A stretch of 64,000 nucleotides of DNA from Bacteroidota bacterium (GTDB lineage Bacteria; Bacteroidota; Bacteroidia; Chitinophagales; Saprospiraceae): assembly GCA_030147525.1 (NCBI GenBank), contig JASBVF010000030.1:1-64000 (forward strand). The letters run 5' to 3'. Positions 36,242 through 44,384 of this stretch are shown one piece after another (positions within the stretch are counted from its first letter, which is position 1; each line of letters opens with the position of its first letter). Below the pieces are notes generated by a model. The model was not told the origin of the DNA and ran no database searches. It was given only the letters and a program-made list of their open reading frames with translations. A program made the translations under genes and the position numbers.

Positions 36242-37636
36242 TCAGATTTTTTTCAAATGAAACGACTTCGGCCGTGTCAGGGCCTCGTACCCAAGTGCCG
36301 ACAGTGTGCAGCCCCTTCCCGTATCCTTTACGCCCGTCCATGCCAGCGCCGGATCGAGGTAGTCGCAGCGGTTCATGAAACAGGTGCCCGTTTCAATTCC
36401 GCTACCCAGCCGGATCGCTGCTTCGGTATCCTGCGTCCAGACGGAAGCGGTAAGGCCGTAGCGGCTGTCGTTCATCAGGCGCAAGGCTTTTACGTCGTCC
36501 TTCACCGGCATGATGCCCACCACCGGGCCGAATGTTTCCTCCGTCATCACCTGCATGGAGTGATCGACGTTGACCAACACCTGTGGGGCGAGGTAAGGCG
36601 TACCGGGTTGATGTTTTTGGAAATGAGCCGGATCGATCAGCGCCCGTGCGCCTTTTTCGATTGCTTGCGCAATTTGTTTTTGGGTGAAATCCGCCGCAGA
36701 GGTGCGCACCATCGGTCCCAGCGTCGTATCGGGAAGCATCGGGTTGTCGAGTACGTACTGCTTGGTCATTTCAACAAAACCCTCCACGAAACGGCCGTAC
36801 AACGTTTCATGCACATAAATCCGCTCGATGCCGCAGCACGACTGGCCGGAGTTGAAGAATGCTCCGTCCACCAGGTTTTCAATGGCATATTCCAGCTTCG
36901 CATCCACCCGTACGTAGGCTGGGTCTTTGCCGCCCAGTTCCAGTCCCGCTGCCAGGAAGCGTTGATTTACAGCCTGTTGTACTGCCTTTCCACCTTCCAC
37001 CGAGCCGGTGAAGGCCACATGCGCAATCCGCTCATCGGCGATGACTTGCGCCACTTGCTCATGTGTGAGGTGCAGGTATTGAAAAACGCCCCGTGGCAAC
37101 TCCGCTGCTTCGAAGGCAGCGGCGTAGCGTTCGGCGCAGAGTGGCGTTTGCTGGGCATGTTTTAAAACAACCGCATTGCCCGCCATGATGGCCGGAATGA
37201 CCACATTCACCGAGGTGAGGTAGGGGTAGTTCCACGGCGCCAGCACCAGCACCGTACCCAATGGCTCCCGGCGGATAAACCGTTGAAATTCAGCCGATTT
37301 TTCAATTTTGATATCCACCAGCGATTGCTCCGCAATGCCGATCATGTAAGTCGCCCGCTCCCGAAACCCTTTGTTGATCTCAAACGGCGTGTACCGGATG
37401 GGGCGCCCCATTTGCCAGGTGAGTTCTTCAGCAATTTCACCGGCATGGTCGAGGAAATATTGGACGGCTTTGCGGCAAATTTCAGCCCGCTCGGAGAAGG
37501 AAGTTTCCCGCCATTCACGCTGGGCAATGGCAGCTTTGGCCAGTGTTTTTTCGATTTCAGCGTCTTCGGCAAATGCCCGCTCAGCGTAAACGGAGCCGTC
37601 GATGGGGCTGATGACCTTGAAATATTTATCGTTCAT
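36242..37636 (-). CDS. NAD(P)-dependent aldehyde dehydrogenase (semialdehyde type)
   Basis: 464 residues, full ALDH fold: APWNYPY oxyanion/NAD region, FTGSVEGGKA cofactor loop, general base Glu in LELGGKDPAYV, catalytic Cys in FNSGQSCCGIERIYV, and a C-terminal TEETFGPV. The short length and motifs fit the succinate-semialdehyde dehydrogenase-like group. Lies between the SDR (20-base gap) and GATase genes. The start is preceded by a duplicated copy of the start region (see repeat). Confidence 0.92.
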   Translation of the reverse strand: MNDKYFKVISPIDGSVYAERAFAEDAEIEKTLAKAAIAQREWRETSFSERAEICRKAVQYFLDHAGEIAEELTWQMGRPIRYTPFEINKGFRERATYMIGIAEQSLVDIKIEKSAEFQRFIRREPLGTVLVLAPWNYPYLTSVNVVIPAIMAGNAVVLKHAQQTPLCAERYAAAFEAAELPRGVFQYLHLTHEQVAQVIADERIAHVAFTGSVEGGKAVQQAVNQRFLAAGLELGGKDPAYVRVDAKLEYAIENLVDGAFFNSGQSCCGIERIYVHETLYGRFVEGFVEMTKQYVLDNPMLPDTTLGPMVRTSAADFTQKQIAQAIEKGARALIDPAHFQKHQPGTPYLAPQVLVNVDHSMQVMTEETFGPVVGIMPVKDDVKALRLMNDSRYGLTASVWTQDTEAAIRLGSGIETGTCFMNRCDYLDPALAWTGVKDTGRGCTLSALGYEALTRPKSFHLKKI

Positions 37637-37650
37637 AATTTATCGTTCAT
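37624..37650. repeat. Duplicated start region of the aldehyde dehydrogenase gene
   Basis: On the minus strand ATGAACGATAAAT occurs twice (37650-37638 and 37636-37624). The first copy reads MNDKL then TGA overlapping the real ATG, giving a five-codon upstream ORF coupled to the gene. Confidence 0.85.
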
Positions 37651-37656
37651 CGTTAG

Positions 37657-38430
37657 TTAAAGTGGCGTCACATACGCCGCCGTAATCCCCCCATCCACCA
37701 AAAACTCCGTCCCCGTCACATACGACGACTCGTCGGAAGCGAGGTAGAGGGCCGCCTGCGCCATTTCCCGGGCCTCGCCGAAGCGGCCCATCGGGATGTG
37801 TACCAGCCGTCGCTGCTTTTTTTCTTCGGTGTTCAAAAATTTCATCAGCAACTCCGTGCGGAGCGGGCCGGGGCAGAGCGCATTCACCCGGATGTTTTCC
37901 CGGGCATGGATGATGGCCAGTTCCCTCGACATCGACAGCACGGCGCCTTTGCTGGCCGTGTAGGCGATTTGCGGCGTAGCTGCACCCAAAATCGCCACGA
38001 ACGACGCCGTGTTGATGATGGAGCCGCCACCCGCCCGCCGAAGCGCCGGGATGCCGTATTTGCAGCCCATGAAAACGCCCTTCACGTTGATATTCATGGT
38101 CAAATCCCATACGTCTTCCTCTGTCGAAACGGCGTCGTCGTCGCTGCTGTGCATGATGCCGGCATTGTTGAAGAGGATGTGCAGGTTGCCGTAGGTTTTT
38201 TCAGCGAAAGCCACCATCGCTTCGCAATCGGCAGCCTTGGAGACATCGGCCTGGAAGTAAGCCGCTTGCTGACCTTTCTCTCTGATCATGGCGACGGTTT
38301 CCTGGCCGCCGTTTCCGTTGACGTCCACGACGACGACGTTGGCGCCTTCTTTTGCAAATAAAATAGCGGACTCACGGCCGATACCGCTGCTGCCGCCGGT
38401 GATGAGGGCTGTTTTGTTTTGTAAACGCAT
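37657..38430 (-). CDS. Short-chain dehydrogenase/reductase
   Basis: 257 residues, classical SDR: TGGSSGIG cofactor motif, Asp at the end of beta2 (VVVVDVN, NAD preference), NNAG, catalytic Ser in SIINTAS and YTASK, C-terminal GTEFLVDGG. First gene of the SDR-ALDH-GATase set. Substrate unknown. Confidence 0.93.
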   Translation of the reverse strand: MRLQNKTALITGGSSGIGRESAILFAKEGANVVVVDVNGNGGQETVAMIREKGQQAAYFQADVSKAADCEAMVAFAEKTYGNLHILFNNAGIMHSSDDDAVSTEEDVWDLTMNINVKGVFMGCKYGIPALRRAGGGSIINTASFVAILGAATPQIAYTASKGAVLSMSRELAIIHARENIRVNALCPGPLRTELLMKFLNTEEKKQRRLVHIPMGRFGEAREMAQAALYLASDESSYVTGTEFLVDGGITAAYVTPL

Positions 38431-38433
38431 TAT

Positions 38434-38462
38434 TTTAATGGTGAATGGTAAATGTTTAATGG
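38434..38462. repeat. Tripled ACCATT word in the SDR leader
   Basis: On the minus strand ACCATT is repeated three times within ~30 bases just before the SDR ATG, interleaved with TTAAA words. Confidence 0.6.
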
Positions 38463-38528
38463 TTAATTCTGCCTCGATTTATCGCCGGAAAATTAGTCTG
38501 GAATTACTTTGAAACAAAGTCTTTGTTT

Positions 38529-40946
38529 TCAAAACCCCTTCACTACTCGCACCGCCTCGCTCAGTCGGTCGTCAAGCAGCAAAGCAACGAAGTACACGCC
38601 GGGTGCAAAATCCGTCGTCACCTCCAACCGTCCCAGCGAATCTGTCAGTTTGATCTCCTGCACTTTTTGGCCCAAATCATTGAAAATCAACAGGCTGGCT
38701 TTGTCGTAAGCTTTTTCAATTTTATAATCCAATGTAAAAACGGCGTTGAACGGGTTCGGGTACACCCGCATTTTCACCAGCTCATCTTTCACCACAAAAA
38801 GCTCGTTGGGCACGCCTTCCCACACCCTGAAATTATCGATGCCGGCCTCCACCACGTTCGGTGTTTCGACCCGGTCGGAGGCAGTGAATGAAATGCGCAT
38901 GTCGTCGGTGATTTCAATAAAATCCGCCAGATCGAAGGTGTCGGCGGGCGTCCAGACCTGCACGTTGGACTGGTTGGTGGCGAAGACGGCCAGCACGGCT
39001 GAAATCTTGCCGTTGCTCACTTTCACCACCATCGAGTCGTTGGCGGCATTGTTCGACGGGGAGTTGTAAAACCAGTAGTCGAACGACAACTGCGGGCGGT
39101 TGTACCGCTTGCGCAATTCCATCGGCGGAGAGGTGAGTATAGTTTCACCGCCATCCACCTGGTCGTCGAAAATGGTGTTGCCCTGGTTGCCGGTCACGTA
39201 GGCCCGGTTGCCGGGGTCGTTAGGCGAGTCGCCGGCGGGACGCCATTGGATGTTGGCGGCAAAAATTCCTTTTGGGATGCCTCGTTCCCAGATGCCTTTC
39301 GTGGCGGTGCCCGTCACTGTCCAACCGAGGTTTGTGTTGAAATTGTCCTGGTAGGCGGGGGCGATTTGGTACACTAATTCCGAGTTGCCGGTGAACGGTT
39401 TCGTCTCCGTCAGATTTTCAAAGCCCCAGCTTCCGACGCACACCGTGTACTCGCCCTGCAAGACGGCGGGCAGCTCAAATTTGCCCTCCACATCCGACTC
39501 GGCGGAGTATGCAAAGTCCTGGTTTTCAATAAAAACCTGCGCCCCGACGATGGGTTTCCCGGTCGTTTTATCCAAAACCCGCCCGGCGATCGTGTGTGGC
39601 GGCAGCGGCGTCATTTCAACATTCAAAATGGTCACTTCTCCATTGACGAGCGTGGCCTGGGCGGTGGCATCGAAGTAGCCCTTCGCTTGAACCAGTACCT
39701 CGAACGTTCCCGGTGTCACCTGCCCGGTTTTGTAGTTGCCGGAGGCGTTGCTTGTTTCAAAATTGGCATCCGGCGACTGTATTTTCACCCTGGCTCCGGT
39801 GATCGGGGAACTCGTGGCGGCGTTGGTGATTTTACCTTCCAGATAGCACGCCCGCTGGTAGGTAGGTTTTAAAATAAAAAGTCCGTTCTCCATGTCCGAA
39901 ACGGCGATGAGGCCGGATTTCAGGAACGGATCGGCGCCCCAGGCCCCGTGGAAGCCGTTGGGGAAATCAGGGTTGGTGTCGTAGTTAGCGACCTGCACGA
40001 GGTTGTCGGGCCGGGTGGCATCGAAAATCACGCAGCCGTCGGTGTAGTGTGAAATGACGACGTAATTGCCCAGTACGTGGGCATTGTGCGGGATGACGCC
40101 GGTGTTGAGGGTGGCCGCCGGCCGGAATTCGTCGAGCAGCCGGATGTTGCCGAGGTTGGAAATGTCGTAGGCGGCAGTTGGGGCATTGGCTTTTTCGTCG
40201 GTGGTGAAAATAGTCTTCCCGTCGGCTGTCGTCCAGACGTTGTGGCAAAATTTGAACGGGGTTTGCTGCGTGGCGAGCAGTTGCGGATCGGATTTGTCCG
40301 TCACATCGAACACGCTGAACTGCCCTGCGTAAACGTCCGCCGTATAAAGCCGGTTATTGAGGGCGTAGCAGTCGTGTGCGTACACCGCATCATTGTACCC
40401 GGCGAACTGTGGCATGCCCGGCTGCGAGAAAACATCGATGAAAAGGACGCCGCCCTCGTTCACATTGCAGCCGGAAAGGTAAGCATAGCCGAACTCGTCA
40501 ATCCAGAGGTTGTGGCAGGTGAAAAGCGTGTCGGTTTGCCCGGGCAGCACGGGGCGCCAATTCGTCCAGGTTACTTCATCCGGGACACCGGACAGGTCGA
40601 TGACGAGCAGGCCTTCTTTCGTGCCGTTCTGGTCAGCGGTAACGTAGGCAAAGTTGCCCCAGACTTTCAGGTCCCGCCAGGCAGATTCTTCGCCGGGGAT
40701 GAATTTGACCTCCTGCGGATTGGCCGGGTCGGCCAGGCTGACGACCGAGACGCCGCTGCGCAGGCCCATGAGAACGTAGTCCGTGCCATCGGGGGCGGTA
40801 TAGTGCCAGATGTCGTTGGCGATGGAGTTGTACTCGATACGGGAAACGAGCTCGAGGTTTTTTTGAGCAAAAATTTGAATTGTTGCAAAGCTAACGGCAA
40901 GAAATGTTAGCAGGAACCGGACTTTTGAAGTGCTGATTTTTTTCAT
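38529..40946 (-). CDS. Choice-of-anchor B (LVIVD) protein with carboxypeptidase-like domains and T9SS type A signal
   Basis: 805 residues from ATG 40946 (MKKISTSKVRFLLTFLAVSF, signal peptide); a 20-codon extension is ignored. About 30-365: LVIVD-type propeller (GVSVVSLADPANP, GLLVIDLSGVP, HNAHVLGNYVVISHY). About 370-530: two carboxypeptidase regulatory-like domains (GKITNAATSSPITGARV, GRVLDKTTGKPIVGAQV). About 540-715: a jelly-roll/MAM-like region (FDYWFYNSPSNN). Type A sorting signal at about 725-805 (MRVYPNPFNAVF...GVYFVALL). Surface-exposed; possibly metal-binding (many His in the propeller), not proven. Confidence 0.88.
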   Translation of the reverse strand: MKKISTSKVRFLLTFLAVSFATIQIFAQKNLELVSRIEYNSIANDIWHYTAPDGTDYVLMGLRSGVSVVSLADPANPQEVKFIPGEESAWRDLKVWGNFAYVTADQNGTKEGLLVIDLSGVPDEVTWTNWRPVLPGQTDTLFTCHNLWIDEFGYAYLSGCNVNEGGVLFIDVFSQPGMPQFAGYNDAVYAHDCYALNNRLYTADVYAGQFSVFDVTDKSDPQLLATQQTPFKFCHNVWTTADGKTIFTTDEKANAPTAAYDISNLGNIRLLDEFRPAATLNTGVIPHNAHVLGNYVVISHYTDGCVIFDATRPDNLVQVANYDTNPDFPNGFHGAWGADPFLKSGLIAVSDMENGLFILKPTYQRACYLEGKITNAATSSPITGARVKIQSPDANFETSNASGNYKTGQVTPGTFEVLVQAKGYFDATAQATLVNGEVTILNVEMTPLPPHTIAGRVLDKTTGKPIVGAQVFIENQDFAYSAESDVEGKFELPAVLQGEYTVCVGSWGFENLTETKPFTGNSELVYQIAPAYQDNFNTNLGWTVTGTATKGIWERGIPKGIFAANIQWRPAGDSPNDPGNRAYVTGNQGNTIFDDQVDGGETILTSPPMELRKRYNRPQLSFDYWFYNSPSNNAANDSMVVKVSNGKISAVLAVFATNQSNVQVWTPADTFDLADFIEITDDMRISFTASDRVETPNVVEAGIDNFRVWEGVPNELFVVKDELVKMRVYPNPFNAVFTLDYKIEKAYDKASLLIFNDLGQKVQEIKLTDSLGRLEVTTDFAPGVYFVALLLDDRLSEAVRVVKGF

Positions 40947-41118
40947 TAAAATGAATTTTAATACTGGTCGCAAGTTAAACGCTTTCCTACGGCGAATGAC
41001 TGACAAATGAGTCAGGGATTTGAGTTTTTGTCAATATTCAGGCAAAATTTCAGGTTTCCTTTGGGGGAAGCTATCCTGTTTTTTGTAGAAAAAAATAGAC
41101 TCTGCCCGCTCTGGCAAC

Positions 41119-41126
41119 TACTTTTG
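41119..41126 (+). promoter_or_regulatory. -7 element TACTTTTG
   Basis: Matches TAnnTTTG, 46 bases before the ATG at 41172. No clean -33. Confidence 0.4.
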
Positions 41127-41171
41127 ATCGGAATCGTTTTTTATAAATAAATAAAGCTAAACCACTGCGAT

Positions 41172-41960
41172 ATGAAAACCATCTGCTGTATTCTGCTTTT
41201 CGCTTTAACCTTGCTTCCTCTGGGTACCCAAGCCCAGATAATCGATTCGATAAAAGATGAATTAAAAAATTCCGGTAGCAGCGACGGCAACAACTCCGGC
41301 GGTGGCGAAGAATGGTTTTGGTTCGATCTTTTTTTTAACCTTGGTTTCTGGCCTACTTACGGTTTGCTGTTTGGCTTTGAAAACGAACCTGCCGCCCGTT
41401 ACCTCGAATTCAACGACTACCCCTATGCTGACGGTGAAAACGGTCTCTTTCTTCCGCTTGACTGGGAAGGCCGACGGGTGCGCACGCAGGTTTCGGCTCA
41501 CATTCAAAGCAACGAAGACGCCGTGTATGGTGGCTATTTCCAGGCTAAGTTTTCTCCCAATCGCTACCTGACGCTTGATTTAAACCGTTTGCAACTTTTC
41601 GAAACACTGGAGGATCAGCCGGACGATCATTTTTCCATCACCAATTTCAATGTTCAAATCAATCGGGTGCGGCATTCCAAATTTCACCTTTGGTGGGGTG
41701 GGGGAGTCATGCTGATGAATGGCGATCAACTTTACGGAGGCCCTGCCATGTCGGGCGGTTTTACCTGGTTTTTCAAAAAACCGCTCAGCCTCCACGCCGA
41801 AACCCAAATCGGTTGGCCAAACGGCGTGTTTGCCCGTCAACATCAGGCCCGTATGCAGGTACACCTTGACAGGTTCATGATCTATGCCGGTTACCAGGGC
41901 TTCAAAGTAGGCAGCGTTGGCGTTCCGAACTGGGCGCTGGGGTCGGGGATGTGGTTTTAA
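41172..41960 (+). CDS. Outer-membrane beta-barrel-like protein
   Basis: 262 residues. Signal peptide (CCILLFALTLLPLGTQAQ), a short Ser/Asn/Gly linker, then alternating aromatic strands (GGYFQAKFSPNRYLTLDLNRL, FHLWWGGGVMLMNGD) and a terminal GMWF ending in Phe, as expected for an outer-membrane barrel assembled by BAM. No recognised family. Monocistronic or leading the next cluster (111-base gap). Confidence 0.7.
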   Translation: MKTICCILLFALTLLPLGTQAQIIDSIKDELKNSGSSDGNNSGGGEEWFWFDLFFNLGFWPTYGLLFGFENEPAARYLEFNDYPYADGENGLFLPLDWEGRRVRTQVSAHIQSNEDAVYGGYFQAKFSPNRYLTLDLNRLQLFETLEDQPDDHFSITNFNVQINRVRHSKFHLWWGGGVMLMNGDQLYGGPAMSGGFTWFFKKPLSLHAETQIGWPNGVFARQHQARMQVHLDRFMIYAGYQGFKVGSVGVPNWALGSGMWF

Positions 41961-42071
41961 AAAATTGAAAATGTGACAGATGTTGCCTTCAAAATGCAGG
42001 ATTGAACAATCCGGACGTTACATTTTTCTATTTTAGCATTTTCAAAACAAACCTCAACCCACATCGCCAAT

Positions 42072-43139
42072 ATGACCAACAACCTCCTCGACGGCGTCCA
42101 TCTGGACGAGCTATCCATTTCAAAAGAAACCAGGGAGCTGAGTGAAGCTGTGCGGGATTCTGCGCTGTCTTTGGTCGATCGCATCGAATCATACGAAGAT
42201 ATCATCAGTATCGAAATCGGCGATACGACGCTCTCCCGTGCCCGTAACATCGAGCGGGACACGAGCCTGCGCCAACTTTACCTGAAATTTGAAGGAGGCA
42301 ACCCCACGGGAACGCAGAAAGACCGGATTGCATTTGCCCAGGTGCATGATGCACTGCGGCGTGGTTACGATACAATTACCGTAGCCACCTGTGGGAATTA
42401 CGGCGTGGCAGTGGCATTGGCTGCTCAATTGGCCGGCCTCCATTGCGTAATTTACATCCCGGAAACTTACCATACGCACCGGGTAAAGGAAATGGAACAA
42501 ACCGGAGCCGAGGTGCGCCGGGCTCCCGGTTCTTACGAGGATACCGTAACATTTTCCACCCTGCAAGCGGGCGAGAACGACTGGTACGACGCCAATCCCG
42601 GCGGCCAGAATACGCCCTTGCAAATTATTGCCTACGCTGAAATTGCGTATGAAATATATGACCAGTTGAGGGATGCGCCGAAGGTGGTGGCCGTTCCGGT
42701 CTCGAACGGCACCTTGCTGGCTGGCATCTACCGGGGTTTTGTCAGCCTTTACAAGCGTGGGCGCACATCAAGAATACCGAGGATGATCGCCGCTTCGTCC
42801 TCTCATAAAAATCCGATTATCACTTCTTTTAAAAAAGGCCTCGATTTTTGCGAAGACCTCCGCCCTGAAAAAATCAAAGAAACCAAAGTCAACGAACCGC
42901 TCATCAACTGGCACAGCTTCGATGGGGAGGAGGCGCTCTGGGCTATCCGGCAGTCCGGCGGCGATGCGTTTCACATCAGCGATCAGAAAATGGTGAAATA
43001 TGCACGCCTGCTGGGAGAAAAAGAGGGGCTGAAAGTGCTGCCGGCTTCTACGGCTGGCCTTGCTGCCCTCATCGAAATGCATCGCCAGGAGGAGTTTGAG
43101 CCTGACCGGTTCGTGGCTATTTTAACAGGGAAAGATTGA
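42072..43139 (+). CDS. PLP-dependent threonine/cysteine-synthase-like enzyme
   Basis: 355 residues, fold-type II. PLP Lys at 83 in GGNPTGTQKDRIA, Asn loop ATCGNYGVAVA, phosphate loop PVSNGTLLAG, C-terminal LPASTAGLAAL. The GTQKDR form resembles threonine synthase and related beta-replacement enzymes, but the zinc/N-terminal parts of threonine synthase are absent, so the substrate is open. First gene of the five-gene cluster ending at 47864. Confidence 0.85.
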   Translation: MTNNLLDGVHLDELSISKETRELSEAVRDSALSLVDRIESYEDIISIEIGDTTLSRARNIERDTSLRQLYLKFEGGNPTGTQKDRIAFAQVHDALRRGYDTITVATCGNYGVAVALAAQLAGLHCVIYIPETYHTHRVKEMEQTGAEVRRAPGSYEDTVTFSTLQAGENDWYDANPGGQNTPLQIIAYAEIAYEIYDQLRDAPKVVAVPVSNGTLLAGIYRGFVSLYKRGRTSRIPRMIAASSSHKNPIITSFKKGLDFCEDLRPEKIKETKVNEPLINWHSFDGEEALWAIRQSGGDAFHISDQKMVKYARLLGEKEGLKVLPASTAGLAALIEMHRQEEFEPDRFVAILTGKD

Positions 43140-43201
43140 TTGTTAGATTGCTGGATTGTTTGATTGCTATTTGTTCAACAATCCAACAATTTCAGCCATT
43201 T

Positions 43202-43231
43202 AGCCATCAAACAATCCAGCCATCAAACAAT
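43202..43231. repeat. Doubled 14-bp word in the DUF1611 leader
   Basis: AGCCATCAAACAAT occurs at 43202-43215 and 43218-43231. Partial inverted copies (ATTGTTTGATTGC) lie 45-60 bases upstream. It ends directly before the ATG. Confidence 0.85.
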
Positions 43232-43245
43232 AGAACAACCAAACA

Positions 43246-44322
43246 ATGAAAAAACCACTCGACGGAAACGCTATCGTCTATTGCCAGGGTGCCTTCAACA
43301 CCCCGAATGGAAAAACTGCTCACGGGCTCGTTCGCTTCACCGAACGCTACCGGGTGCTTTGTGTTATTGATGAAAAATACGCCGGGAAGGATGCCGGCGA
43401 AGTGTTGGACGGTAAAAAGAAAAACATTCCCATTTACGCTACGGTGGAGGAAGCACTCCTTGAAGTGGGCAAACAAACCCAAAACTTCGTCATTGGCATT
43501 GCTCCGGACGGCGGCAGGCTGGCTCCTCACGCTCGAAAAGACGTGAAAACTGCGCTGAAACACGGCCTGAACGTTGACAGCGGACTACATGATTTTCTCT
43601 CCAATGACCCCGATATCATTGCGCTGGCGCAAAACCACGGCTGCCGAATCCGGGACATACGCAAGACGCCGGGTCGTGAGGAGCTGCATTTCTTCTCCGG
43701 TAAAATCGAAGAGGTCGATTGTCTGAAACTGGCAGTCCTCGGTACGGACTCTGCCATCGGAAAGCGTACCACGGCCTGGATTATCGTGCATGGCTTTCGG
43801 GCTATCGGAAAAAAGGCTGAAATGATCGGCACCGGCCAAACTGCCTGGATGCAAGGCGCAAAATACAGCATGGTCATGGATTCACTGATCAACGATTTCG
43901 TCTCCGGAGAGATCGAGCATGCCGTTCACGAAGCCTGGAAAAATGAAAGTCCGGACGTCATTATCATCGAAGGGCAGGGCAGCCTGATGAACCCGGCTTA
44001 CCCCGGTGGCTTTGAAATTCTGGCCGCCGGCCGCCCTGATTACGTCATCCTTCAACATGCTCCGAGGCGGAAGGAATACGACGGGTTTCCCGGCTATCGG
44101 TTGCATTCGCTGCCAAAGCAAATTCAGGCGATTGAAGTTATTTCAGGAAAAAAAGTCATTGCCATCACGGTCAATCACGAAGACATGCAGCCTGATGAAA
44201 TTGAAGCAGAGTGCAGGAAAATTACCGCTGAAACCGGTCTGCCTGCGTTCGACGTGCTGGTGCAGGGAGCGGAGGGGCTGGTTGGGGTTTTAAAACCATT
44301 TCTCAAAAAAAGGAAAACGTGA
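43246..44322 (+). CDS. DUF1611 protein, DgcN-like (D-glutamate N-acetyltransferase family)
   Basis: 358 residues. An N-terminal Rossmann-like part (about 1-135; FVIGIAPDGGRLAPHARKD) and a C-terminal P-loop domain (GTDSAIGKRTTAW, about 168-180; VIIIEGQGSLMNPAYPG). Family knowledge: DUF1611 includes DgcN, which N-acetylates D-glutamate before its racemisation by an enolase-superfamily partner, DgcA. An epimerase of that superfamily is at 46800 here, so the pair is present. Specificity is inferred. Confidence 0.82.
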   Translation: MKKPLDGNAIVYCQGAFNTPNGKTAHGLVRFTERYRVLCVIDEKYAGKDAGEVLDGKKKNIPIYATVEEALLEVGKQTQNFVIGIAPDGGRLAPHARKDVKTALKHGLNVDSGLHDFLSNDPDIIALAQNHGCRIRDIRKTPGREELHFFSGKIEEVDCLKLAVLGTDSAIGKRTTAWIIVHGFRAIGKKAEMIGTGQTAWMQGAKYSMVMDSLINDFVSGEIEHAVHEAWKNESPDVIIIEGQGSLMNPAYPGGFEILAAGRPDYVILQHAPRRKEYDGFPGYRLHSLPKQIQAIEVISGKKVIAITVNHEDMQPDEIEAECRKITAETGLPAFDVLVQGAEGLVGVLKPFLKKRKT

Positions 44323-44384
44323 CGGTTGGTATTTTTAGTTAAAAAAATGATAGTCAGAACTTTTTGAATTTGAAAAAGCCAGAC

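Noticed and set aside
36221-37165. 314-codon plus-strand ORF
   Set aside because: Lies wholly opposite the aldehyde dehydrogenase, Arg/His-rich shadow composition, no motif.
35500-38430. Puu-type polyamine catabolism operon
   Set aside because: GATase, ALDH and SDR would fit loosely, but there is no gamma-glutamyl-putrescine synthetase or oxidase and the family matches are generic.
40077-40910. 277-codon plus-strand ORF
   Set aside because: Antisense to the LVIVD propeller; Gly/Val/Arg-rich shadow.
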